From NCBI GenBank assembly GCA_017997825.1, contig JAGOEH010000189.1, forward strand, positions 1 to 6,035: DNA of 6,035 nucleotides, read 5' to 3'. The first letter of the stretch is position 1; each line of letters opens with the position of its first letter. A program made the position numbers and the translations under genes. This DNA is from Candidatus Delongbacteria bacterium. Lineage in GTDB: Bacteria; JAGOEH01. The notes below the pieces were generated by a model. The model saw nothing but the letters and a program-made list of their open reading frames with translations. It did no database searches and was not told where the DNA came from. This document shows positions 1 to 5,913 of this stretch, piece by piece.

Positions 1-615
1 AATATAGCCCCCATTGCAGGCATAGACCTCGCCGGCCGCATTGAGATGCAGCGCCAGCTGTTTACCCCAGATCGGGGTATCTTGATAATACTGCTGATAA
101 ACCAGGTGAGCCGCCGGAATCAGATCGTTGGTCATCCCAATGAGCCGCAGCTCATCCTGGGGATTCTCCAGTTTGAACAGCGAGCGGTTTTGGGTTAGAA
201 AGTCCATTCCGATCTGCTGCATCGCCGTCATGGCCGGCTGTTTGTCGACGGTTTTGATCGAGGGAGAGGTACAGTTCATGAAGCGAACCGTCTGATGCTG
301 AATATCGCGGATCAGTCGGAAAGGAACAGGCCGTGGATTGACGGTCAGCGATTGACGGTTGATCGTCAGTCCTTGATTGGGCAGAATGGAGGATGAGGTT
401 GACCGGAGGGAACCGGAGGAGGAAGAACCCGGCACAGCCGGGGATGCGAATTGCTTCATCCGGAGGGCCATCCGGTGAAGTTGAATCGAATCCAGGACCT
501 GGGCCGGCCCGGCCGGTTGTTTAGTCGGCATTTTTTTCGGAATCGCCCATCCGACCGAAAGGCATAATCCCCAAACGATCAAACCGAGAATTCCCATGTG
601 TAATTTCTTGTTCAT
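1..615 (-). CDS. Secreted protease precursor, N-terminal part with FTP (fungalysin/thermolysin) propeptide; runs off the left edge
   Basis: Only the first 205 codons are in the window and the reading frame is open to the edge. Residues 1-24 form a signal peptide: NKK, a hydrophobic core, and a likely signal peptidase I cut after GWA. A Ser-rich linker follows at about 64-76. Residues 136-205 look like an FTP propeptide domain, with a helix (FLTQNRSLFKL), then DELRLIG and the block HLVYQQYYQDTPIWGKQLAL (170-189), ending in HLNAAGEVYACNGG. In M4 and M36 metallopeptidases this domain folds and inhibits the enzyme until secretion. The catalytic domain (HExxH) would lie outside the window, so the M4 assignment is inferred. 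The start is supported by AAGGAG at 623-628, 7 nt upstream. The start codon overlaps the stop of the upstream lipoprotein gene (ATGA, 612-615), so translation is probably coupled. A non-peptidase protein with an FTP domain is a less likely alternative. Confidence 0.85.
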   Translation of the reverse strand, partial: MNKKLHMGILGLIVWGLCLSVGWAIPKKMPTKQPAGPAQVLDSIQLHRMALRMKQFASPAVPGSSSSGSLRSTSSSILPNQGLTINRQSLTVNPRPVPFRLIRDIQHQTVRFMNCTSPSIKTVDKQPAMTAMQQIGMDFLTQNRSLFKLENPQDELRLIGMTNDLIPAAHLVYQQYYQDTPIWGKQLALHLNAAGEVYACNGGYI

Positions 616-1076
616 TCCTGTACTCCTTGTGTGGCATTTGGCCGGTTCAGCAAATCGGAACATAGACGGTAGAATTGGTTTAGTTTCTGGTTTTCGGACT
701 GGCTTTCATCCCAGATCAGGACATTCCGCTTGCCCAGGGCAGTGATCTCCAGCCGACGTGAAAAATTCCCGGGCAATTTAACCTCCTGCTGCATCAACAG
801 ACTGTCCTGAATATAATGCCATAGTACCTGCTGCTGGGTGGAATCCAGTTGAGCCAGGAATTTTTCTTCCTTTTTGGGTAAGCGCCCCAGCCATTGATAG
901 ATTTTACCATCCGGATGGAGGGTATAGCCCTGCCAAAGCCCGGTACCTCCCCCGCCGGATCCCCAATCGATATTAAGATCGCTAGGGAAGCTCAGGGGCG
1001 CGGCCTTGCGATGGCATCCCCAGCTTAAAGCCAGTCCCATCATCACCATCCATATCACAACACCCAATCGAATCAT
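612..1076 (-). CDS. Small putative lipoprotein with Gly-rich GGGG-TGL motif, coupled to the protease gene
   Basis: The protein has 154 residues. A hydrophobic N-terminus (about 5-19) runs into LSWGC, so Cys21 is a plausible lipidation site. However, the -3 residue is Ser rather than Leu, so the lipobox is imperfect. The mature part opens with IDWGSGGGGTGLWQGYTLHP (36-55) and DGKIY, has LPGNFSRRLEI around 101-111 and NVLIWDE near 118-124, and ends in a helix (KLNQFYRLCSDLL). This order of Gly-rich start, 'DG' turn, 'PGN' segment and C-terminal helix recalls, from memory, uncharacterised GGGFTG lipoproteins of Bacteroidota. In general layout it also recalls emfourin-type M4 protease inhibitors. 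The ribosome binding site AAGGGGGT lies 6 nt upstream. The gene starts 27 nt after the acyl ligase stop and overlaps the protease start by 4 nt. Being a partner or inhibitor of that protease is an inference; no enzymatic motif is visible. Confidence 0.85.
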   Translation of the reverse strand: MIRLGVVIWMVMMGLALSWGCHRKAAPLSFPSDLNIDWGSGGGGTGLWQGYTLHPDGKIYQWLGRLPKKEEKFLAQLDSTQQQVLWHYIQDSLLMQQEVKLPGNFSRRLEITALGKRNVLIWDESQSENQKLNQFYRLCSDLLNRPNATQGVQE

Positions 1077-1103
1077 GCAGTCACCCCCTTGAAATGGATC
1101 GAA

Positions 1104-2756
1104 TCATTGATTGGAATAGTCCATGGCGGCCACAAGTTCGGCGGCTTTTTCCCGCAGTTTATATTTTTGGATCTTTCCACTGGCCGTCATCGGAAATTCA
1201 GTTACCATGAAAACATAACGGGGTACTTTGAAACGGGATATTTTATCGCGGCAGAAATCGCGAACATCTTCCGGATTGAGCTGGGCATTCGGCTTCAGAA
1301 TGACGAATGCCACCACTTCTTCACCGTATTTTGGACTGGGAACACCAACCACCTCCACATTCAGAATCTCCGGTATTTGAAGTAAAAAATTTTCGACTTC
1401 ACGGGGATAGACATTCTCCCCGCCCCGAATAATCATATCCTTCAACCGTCCGGTCACCTTGAAATAGCCATGAGCATCACAGGTTCCCAAATCCCCGGAA
1501 TGGAGCCATCCCTCTTGATCGATGACGGACGCCGTCGCCTCGGGCATTTTGTAATACCCTTTCATGACACTGTAACCCCGGCAACAGATTTCGCCCGGAA
1601 CATCAGGGGGGCATTCCCGGTTGGTGTCCGGATCCCGTATCGTCACCTCGATTCCGGGCAGGGTCTTGCCGACCGTGGATACCCGGATATCGATCGGATC
1701 GTCGGTCCGGGTCTGGGTCATCACCGGCGAGTTCTCCGTCAATCCATACGCAATGGTGATTTCACTACAATGCATCTTTTCCATGACCTGCCGCATCACC
1801 TCTTCCGGACAGGATGTTCCGGCCATGATCCCGGTCCGCAACGAACTCAGATCGAAGATTGAAAACATCGGATGATTCAGTTCGGCAATAAACATGGTAG
1901 GAACCCCGTATAAAGCCGTACAGCGTTCCTGCTGGACCGAAGCCAGGACTCGCAATGGATCGAAGCTTTCCAGCATCACCAGCGTTCCGCCATGGGAATA
2001 AAGAGCCATCACCCCCAGCACACAGCCGAAACAATGAAATAGCGGCACCGGCAGGCATAACCGCTCATCGGATCCGAATTTCTGGCACTCTCCGATATAA
2101 TAACCGTTGTTGAGAATATTGTAATGGGTCAGCATCACTCCCTTGGGGAATCCGGTCGTGCCGGAGGTATACTGCATATTGATAACATCATGACAGTTCA
2201 GATGAGCAGATGCTTCAGCCAACATCGAATCCGGAAGCGATTTTCCCAGCAGGATCAGTTCAGCAGTATTATACATCCCCCGATGCTTTTCCTGACCGAT
2301 AAAGACCACATTCTTCAGTTTAGGGAATTTGGCGGCATTCAACCGTCCCCGTTCGCAGTTTTTCAATTCCGGCACCAGTTCGTTGACCATTCCCAAATAA
2401 TCCCCATCACGGTATCCGTCAATCAGACACAGGGTATTCATATCGGATTGATTGAGTACATACTCGAGCTCATGAGTTTTATAGTGGATATTGACCGTAA
2501 CCAGGACAACCCCGATCTTGGCGGTTGCGAACATAAAGGTGAGCCAGTCCGGCACATTGGTTCCCCATATTCCGAGATGATCCCCTTTTTGGATTCCGAT
2601 ACTGAGCAATCCCTTGGCCAGGGCATTGACCCGCTCATTGAACACGCGGTATGAAAATCGCAGCCCGCGATCGGAATAGACAAGAAAATCCTTTTCCGGA
2701 CAACGTTCGGTCTGGTAATCCAGCATCTCTCCTAATGTCATTTCCCAAAGCTTCAT
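1104..2756 (-). CDS. AMP-forming acyl-CoA ligase (fatty-acid activation, FadD/YngI-like)
   Basis: This 550-residue protein is a full-length member of the ANL adenylate-forming superfamily. Such enzymes make an acyl-AMP from a carboxylic acid and ATP, then transfer the acyl group to CoA in the cytoplasm. Visible core motifs in order: the P-loop [11 protein letters not shown] (196-206), YGLTE (337-341), GWLHSGDLG (416-424), the hinge block [16 protein letters not shown] (436-451) and the C-terminal SGKIQK with catalytic Lys528. All key residues are present and the length is normal. The N-terminal lid ([17 protein letters not shown], then [16 protein letters not shown]) fits medium- or long-chain acyl-CoA synthetases better than acetyl-CoA synthetases. 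Substrate chain length cannot be read from the sequence. The start has an AAGGA site 8 nt upstream. The gene sits 43 nt behind the XRE-cupin regulator, and the patatin lipase further upstream supports a fatty-acid substrate. Confidence 0.93.
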   Translation of the reverse strand: MKLWEMTLGEMLDYQTERCPEKDFLVYSDRGLRFSYRVFNERVNALAKGLLSIGIQKGDHLGIWGTNVPDWLTFMFATAKIGVVLVTVNIHYKTHELEYVLNQSDMNTLCLIDGYRDGDYLGMVNELVPELKNCERGRLNAAKFPKLKNVVFIGQEKHRGMYNTAELILLGKSLPDSMLAEASAHLNCHDVINMQYTSGTTGFPKGVMLTHYNILNNGYYIGECQKFGSDERLCLPVPLFHCFGCVLGVMALYSHGGTLVMLESFDPLRVLASVQQERCTALYGVPTMFIAELNHPMFSIFDLSSLRTGIMAGTSCPEEVMRQVMEKMHCSEITIAYGLTENSPVMTQTRTDDPIDIRVSTVGKTLPGIEVTIRDPDTNRECPPDVPGEICCRGYSVMKGYYKMPEATASVIDQEGWLHSGDLGTCDAHGYFKVTGRLKDMIIRGGENVYPREVENFLLQIPEILNVEVVGVPSPKYGEEVVAFVILKPNAQLNPEDVRDFCRDKISRFKVPRYVFMVTEFPMTASGKIQKYKLREKAAELVAAMDYSNQ

Positions 2757-2799
2757 AACAGCAATCCTTCTGGTGTAGAGTTGGTAAGGGCGGATCGGA

Positions 2800-3375
2800 T
2801 CAGTTGGGCATATAAACTACGGCCAGAATTTTGGCGGTATCCTGATTGGCGGAATGGACATGGTGTTTGACGATCGAGTCGTAGTAAATGCTGTCCATCG
2901 GTTTCAAATGGAAGGTATCCTGGCCGTAGAGGATAGTGATTTCACCATCCAGGACCAGGATAAACTCCTCTCCTTCATGAGAGGAAAGATGAATCTCCTC
3001 GGCCGAGGTCGGGTAAACGTCGACAATAAAGGGCTCCATATGGCGATTCATTTTATCGGCCGCCAGAGAATAGAAATCCAGATCGCCCTGATGGGGATTT
3101 CCCTTTTCGGAAAAGCGAAATGATTTTTCACGCTGTCCGGCCCGGGTTACCACCGGTCCCAGATTATCCTCATCATCCAGCAGGGTACCCAGACGGACTC
3201 CCAGACAGCGGGCGATTTTGATCAGGGGAGTCAGGGAAGGAATATACTCCGTTTCTTCAATGTGGGTGATGACATCGGTTTCATAACCACAGTACTCAGC
3301 CAGGGTCTCCCGGCTGATTTGCCGGTTTTCCCGGATCGCGGCAATGCGTTCTCCAATACGTGACGGACTACTCAT
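2800..3375 (-). CDS. XRE-family transcriptional regulator with C-terminal cupin domain
   Basis: The protein has 191 residues from the start chosen here. Residues 7-68 are an XRE/HTH_3 DNA-binding domain: [20 protein letters not shown], then a recognition-helix region and [22 protein letters not shown]. Residues 115-188 are a cupin_2 barrel with [15 protein letters not shown] (131-145), [18 protein letters not shown] (158-175) and a closing AVVYMP strand. The usual first metal-ligand His of the HxH pair is Ser131, and the usual Gly of KPGDS is Met160, so metal binding is doubtful. Such regulators typically sense a small ligand in the cupin pocket and control the adjacent operon. Adjacency to the acyl ligase suggests a fatty acid or acyl-CoA ligand (inference). 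An in-frame ATG at 3399 would add 8 residues, but only the 3375 start has a strong ribosome binding site (AAGGAG, 3384-3389). Autoregulation through the repeat at 3471-3489 is plausible. Confidence 0.92.
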   Translation of the reverse strand: MSSPSRIGERIAAIRENRQISRETLAEYCGYETDVITHIEETEYIPSLTPLIKIARCLGVRLGTLLDDEDNLGPVVTRAGQREKSFRFSEKGNPHQGDLDFYSLAADKMNRHMEPFIVDVYPTSAEEIHLSSHEGEEFILVLDGEITILYGQDTFHLKPMDSIYYDSIVKHHVHSANQDTAKILAVVYMPN

Positions 3376-3383
3376 TCCTTCTT

Positions 3384-3389
3384 CTCCTT
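3384..3389 (-). promoter_or_regulatory. Ribosome binding site that decides the regulator start
   Basis: AAGGAG on the minus strand lies 8 nt before the ATG at 3375. The in-frame ATG at 3399 has only a weak TTAGGA directly against it. The protein therefore most likely begins [10 protein letters not shown]. Confidence 0.75.
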
Positions 3390-3470
3390 GGTTCTGCATT
3401 CCTAAGTCGCATGAGTTAACGATTCACCGGACACCGAAGCACTTGGTCCCCGGTTCCGAGCATGATTCGT

Positions 3471-3489
3471 TTGGTTTATCCATAACCAA
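3471..3489. promoter_or_regulatory. Inverted repeat, candidate operator of the XRE-cupin regulator
   Basis: TTGGTT and AACCAA form perfect 6-bp arms around a 7-nt centre (TTGGTTTATCCATAACCAA on the plus strand). With one bulged base the arms extend to TTGGTT(T)AT/ATAACCAA. The repeat lies about +4 to +22 relative to the predicted start of the regulator transcript, where a bound dimer would block initiation. It is not followed by a T-run in either direction, so it is not a terminator. Assignment to this regulator rests on position alone. Confidence 0.45.
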
Positions 3490-3499
3490 TCCTTAGAAA

Positions 3500-3528
3500 A
3501 ATATAAGCCGAATTCCTTTAAAAGTCAA
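3500..3528 (-). promoter_or_regulatory. Sigma-70-type promoter for the regulator-ligase-lipoprotein-protease operon
   Basis: Reading the minus strand, -35 TTGACT (3523-3528), a 17-bp spacer and -10 TATATT (3500-3505) give a near-consensus promoter. The -35 box overlaps the stop codon of the patatin gene (3525-3527). Transcription would begin near 3493, leaving a leader of about 118 nt before the ATG at 3375. No terminator is visible between the patatin gene and this promoter, so read-through from patatin is also possible. Confidence 0.7.
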
Positions 3529-4493
3529 TCTTTTTTTATGGATCCGATCAATCCTGAACCGGGATTACACGATTGTGACGAATGCCGGAAACATTCCCCG
3601 GCTTTTCGATATCCCAAGTCGATCATTGGAGCGGCCAGATCGAAATCGAAGGTACCGCAGGCATTACGGGCAATTTCGATCACTTTATCAGGCGGATAGG
3701 CCGCCAGTTTCTGACGGGCAATGGCGCTCTGCATAGCCTCTAACGCCTGATTGACCAATTCGTACATTCCAATATCCCGTTCCTGATCCGATGATTCGTT
3801 TTTTTTGAAGTATCGAATCAAACGGGTAATTTTCTGCCGAAAAGGTGACAATCGATCGCCCGATTGGGTTTCTTCCCGCTCCGGTTCCAAATCCATTCCG
3901 GCCGGATGCCGGCTGTTTATGACCGGTTCCTCCGCTTCCCCACCCAAATTAACAGCCAGCGTCATATCGGTATGATCCCCCAAGGTCGGAGCAACGGGAA
4001 CCGGATTCAGTACCCCGCCATCAATCAGATCCGCCTCGTCATATCGGAAGGGAGTAAAAAAAAGTGGAATCGACATCGAAGCCCGGATCGCATCGAACAG
4101 GCGGCCGGATCGAAACCAAATCTCTTTTTGCCGAGTGATATCGGTCGCCACGGCCGTGAATTGTATCGGCAATTCCTCGATCACCTGTTCACCGACCATC
4201 TCGATCATTGCATTGATGATTCTGTCACCCTTAATTAATCCACCCCGGCCCCAGGCCACATCCAGTAAACTGATCATATCAAATTTGGAAATAGACCGGA
4301 TCCACTGTTCATAGTCATCCAGTTTACCGGCCGCATAGATTCCTCCGATCAATGCACCAATCGAAGCCCCCGCAATCGAACGGATTTCATAATGGTACTC
4401 TTCCAGATAGCGAATCACACCAATATGGGCCAATCCGCGTGCTCCCCCGCTCCCCAACACCAACGATACACTTTTAAATTTATCACTACTCAT
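3525..4493 (-). CDS. Patatin-like phospholipase (RssA/NTE-type serine esterase)
   Basis: This is a 322-residue lipid acyl hydrolase from the start chosen here. The patatin fold signatures are intact: the oxyanion loop GSGGARGLAHIG (14-25), the nucleophile elbow GASIG with Ser44, and DGG with catalytic Asp158 followed by VLNPVPV. Members release fatty acids from phospholipids or other esters through a Ser-Asp dyad. There is no signal peptide, so the protein is cytoplasmic or peripherally membrane-bound. A charged linker (about 185-240) precedes a helical C-terminal region (YELVNQALEAMQSAIARQKL) common in bacterial RssA-like proteins. The frame is open upstream to a GTG at 4571 and an ATG at 4544. 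However, conserved sequence begins at residue 7 of the 4493 start, and the upstream part holds a leader inverted repeat, so 4493 is preferred. Its ribosome binding site (GGTGGG) is weak. The final 20 or so residues (SQSCNPGSGLIGS) look unconserved. Confidence 0.92.
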   Translation of the reverse strand: MSSDKFKSVSLVLGSGGARGLAHIGVIRYLEEYHYEIRSIAGASIGALIGGIYAAGKLDDYEQWIRSISKFDMISLLDVAWGRGGLIKGDRIINAMIEMVGEQVIEELPIQFTAVATDITRQKEIWFRSGRLFDAIRASMSIPLFFTPFRYDEADLIDGGVLNPVPVAPTLGDHTDMTLAVNLGGEAEEPVINSRHPAGMDLEPEREETQSGDRLSPFRQKITRLIRYFKKNESSDQERDIGMYELVNQALEAMQSAIARQKLAAYPPDKVIEIARNACGTFDFDLAAPMIDLGYRKAGECFRHSSQSCNPGSGLIGSIKKD

Positions 4494-4513
4494 TTCAATC
4501 CCACCACTGTTTT

Positions 4514-4567
4514 TTTCCGGGCATCCTGCCCAAAACCGCTCCATTAACCTGACACCATGCCCGGAAA
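4514..4567 (-). repeat. 11-bp perfect inverted repeat in the patatin leader
   Basis: TTTCCGGGCAT (4514-4524) and ATGCCCGGAAA (4557-4567) are exact reverse complements separated by 32 nt. In the patatin transcript this can form a stable stem that ends 20 nt before the chosen start codon at 4493. The loop contains the alternative in-frame ATG at 4544. Seven A residues, not U residues, follow the stem in the transcript, so it is not a Rho-independent terminator. It could be a translational control or mRNA stability element, or a protein-binding site in DNA. Confidence 0.6.
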
Positions 4568-4618
4568 CCACTTCACACTAAAATGATCCAATCAAACGGT
4601 TAACAACTCTCACCTCTT

Positions 4619-4647
4619 ATACTAGACGATTGAACACGAAAAGTCAA
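4619..4647 (-). promoter_or_regulatory. Sigma-70-type promoter for the patatin gene
   Basis: On the minus strand, -35 TTGACT (4642-4647), a 17-bp spacer and -10 TAGTAT (4619-4624) are visible. The -35 is near-consensus and the -10 matches four of six bases. The predicted transcript start is near 4612. That excludes the GTG at 4571 as a well-supported start only indirectly; the leader would be about 118 nt to the ATG at 4493. Confidence 0.55.
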
Positions 4648-4676
4648 CGTAAATCCAATTCTCATGGTTTTTTAAC

Positions 4677-4705
4677 TTGACTTTTTTGATCCATCTAACT
4701 ATAAT
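4677..4705 (+). promoter_or_regulatory. Sigma-70-type promoter for the propeller lipoprotein gene
   Basis: -35 TTGACT (4677-4682), a spacer of exactly 17 bp and a consensus -10 TATAAT (4700-4705) make this the strongest promoter in the window. The predicted transcript start is near 4712, about 134 nt before the ATG at 4846. Confidence 0.75.
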
Positions 4706-4729
4706 TCAAAGAACAGAATACGTTATCCG

Positions 4730-4769
4730 GATCGAGCCGGCCGGCCTGAGACCACCGTATAGGCCGATC
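4730..4769 (+). other. Possible leader hairpin of the propeller gene
   Basis: GATCGAGCC (4730-4738) can pair with GGCCGATC (4762-4769) with one bulged A, giving eight base pairs, and the sequence gATTTT follows. The loop contains most of a 10-bp palindrome (GCCGGCCGGC, 4736-4745) that could compete with the stem. A short attenuator or a mere GC-rich coincidence are both possible. Confidence 0.3.
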
Positions 4770-4832
4770 GATTTTGGAACTGAAACGACAATTCCCAATC
4801 ACAGAATGAGACGGTATCACGGGGATCACCCA

Positions 4833-4840
4833 TAAGGAGG
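4833..4840 (+). promoter_or_regulatory. Near-perfect ribosome binding site for the propeller gene
   Basis: TAAGGAGG, almost the full complement of the 16S rRNA 3' end, lies 5 nt before the ATG at 4846. It fixes that start and suggests efficient translation. Confidence 0.8.
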
Positions 4841-4845
4841 CGCTC

Positions 4846-5850
4846 ATGGTTAGAGTATTGGCTTTAGGGCTTTTTTTAATGATCATCGGGGCCTGCGGTC
4901 ATGATGAAGAACAGGAAACCCTATGTCTCCCTCAGCTTCAACGGATCATTCTGGACGATTACCATGTAACCGATATCGCCTTCAGTTCGGATGGTACAGC
5001 CTGGATAGCAACCTTCAAAAAGGGTTTAATCCGATATCAGGCTGGGCAGATCACCATTTTCAATTCCGATAATTCTGTTGTGAGTGATTCAACATCCGTC
5101 CGATGTCTTGAAACTGATTCGCGTGATAATTTATGGATCGGGACCAATCATGGCCTGATTCGATTCGATGGAATCAAATTTACCCGTTATCATTCTCGGA
5201 ATTCACCGATGCCGATCGATCTGGTATTGGCGCTGGCGATCGATCATCAGGACAAGGTTTGGGCGGCAGTCTGCCGATTTAATGAAGGGGGGCTGGTTCA
5301 ATTCGACGGAAATGAGTGGAAGGTCTATACTCCTGAAAACTCGAGTCTGCCGATTCACCTGCTTGGTGATCTGGAGGTCGATCACAACAACCATCTTTGG
5401 ATTGCTGCAGGCAGCAGATTGATCAGGGTTGCCGGCGACGAATGGAAACACTATAACGTTCAGGATTTCGGATTCACGCCCTTTTTGATCGGCAAAATCC
5501 AAAGCAACCAAAAAAATGAATTGATCGTGCAGATCGATTATGCTTTATCAAGCGCATTACCCTTTCATGAGCCGGTTCTATTCAAATTCAACGGGCAGGA
5601 ATGTGATATTCTGGAGGTGATAGACAGCGCCTTTAATATTCCATTGCCGCCCGGTTTGTATATCGACCGACAGGACCATATCTGGTGCAACCTCTGGATG
5701 AATAATTCCCATCATCTTGCCATCCATAACGGCCTCCAATGGAACTATCTACAGGATTCGCTAGTCCCCGACATGATCTATACGATCCGGCAGGCGCCGG
5801 ATCAAAGCGTGTGGCTCGCGACGGCCCACGGGATTTATATCTATCGGTAA
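4846..5850 (+). CDS. Propeller lipoprotein of the two-component-regulator propeller (Reg_prop) type, seven units, no kinase
   Basis: The protein has 334 residues. A short signal peptide (VRVLALGLFLMI) ends in the lipobox IGAC, so Cys17 is probably lipidated and the protein anchored in a membrane outside the cytoplasm. The rest is seven propeller units of about 40-50 residues, starting near 39, 83, 125, 170, 212, 268 and 309. The best-preserved ones read DNLWIGTNHGLIRFDG (94-109), DKVWAAVCRFNEGGLVQFDG (136-155) and NHLWIAAGSRLIRV (182-195). Unit 5 is degenerate. The last unit stops at GIYIYR without its outer strand, and the N-terminal LQRIIL could supply it and close the ring. Such propellers usually form the sensor part of hybrid histidine kinases. 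Here nothing follows, so a free-standing binding or surface protein is likely. It has its own promoter and is divergent from the patatin gene. The ligand is unknown. Confidence 0.88.
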   Translation: MVRVLALGLFLMIIGACGHDEEQETLCLPQLQRIILDDYHVTDIAFSSDGTAWIATFKKGLIRYQAGQITIFNSDNSVVSDSTSVRCLETDSRDNLWIGTNHGLIRFDGIKFTRYHSRNSPMPIDLVLALAIDHQDKVWAAVCRFNEGGLVQFDGNEWKVYTPENSSLPIHLLGDLEVDHNNHLWIAAGSRLIRVAGDEWKHYNVQDFGFTPFLIGKIQSNQKNELIVQIDYALSSALPFHEPVLFKFNGQECDILEVIDSAFNIPLPPGLYIDRQDHIWCNLWMNNSHHLAIHNGLQWNYLQDSLVPDMIYTIRQAPDQSVWLATAHGIYIYR

Positions 5851-5875
5851 CGTATTATCAGGCCGTCAATACTGA

Positions 5876-5889
5876 TCTCCGATCGGAGA
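5876..5889. repeat. 14-bp perfect palindrome in the convergent intergenic gap
   Basis: TCTCCGATCGGAGA lies between the stops of the propeller gene (5850) and mgsA (5914). In RNA it could fold as a 5-bp stem with a GATC tetraloop, extended on the minus strand by two pairs past a bulged T. No T-run follows on either side, so it is at most a weak bidirectional termination signal. A protein-binding site is the alternative. Confidence 0.4.
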
Positions 5890-5913
5890 ATCCGATGAAC
5901 CAACTCCCTACGA

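Larger units (their letters stand above)
4494..4845. other. Divergent intergenic region with two promoters and two structured leaders
   Basis: These 352 nt carry no convincing gene. They hold the divergent promoters for the patatin gene (minus) and the propeller lipoprotein gene (plus), with the two -35 boxes 29 nt apart. Each gene has a leader of roughly 120-135 nt. The patatin leader has an 11-bp perfect inverted repeat and the propeller leader has a bulged GC-rich hairpin. A small minus-strand reading frame across 4695-4886 runs antisense over the leader and start of the propeller gene and has no recognisable features. Confidence 0.7.

Noticed and set aside
502-516. GC-rich GGCCGGCCCGGCCGG tract as a repeat or recombination site
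   Set aside because: It lies inside the protease coding region, encodes the Pro/Ala/Gly-rich segment PAGPA, and is explained by codon choice.
1089-2654. Several plus-strand frames opposite the acyl ligase gene
   Set aside because: They are shadows of a strongly conserved gene in the other strand, with no ribosome binding sites or family-like motifs.
3430-3455. Possible hairpin (ACCGG with CCGGT) in the regulator leader
   Set aside because: Only five contiguous pairs, with mismatches inside and no T-run; not distinguishable from chance.
4494-4571. Longer patatin protein starting at GTG 4571 or ATG 4544
   Set aside because: The additional residues have no family similarity, the region carries a perfect inverted repeat, and conserved patatin sequence begins just after the 4493 start. 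Not fully excluded, because the 4493 ribosome binding site is weak.
4648-4676. Possible operator between the divergent -35 boxes (AAACCA with TGGaTTT)
   Set aside because: Arms are short and need a bulge, and the sequence does not match the TTGGTT repeat near the regulator promoter.
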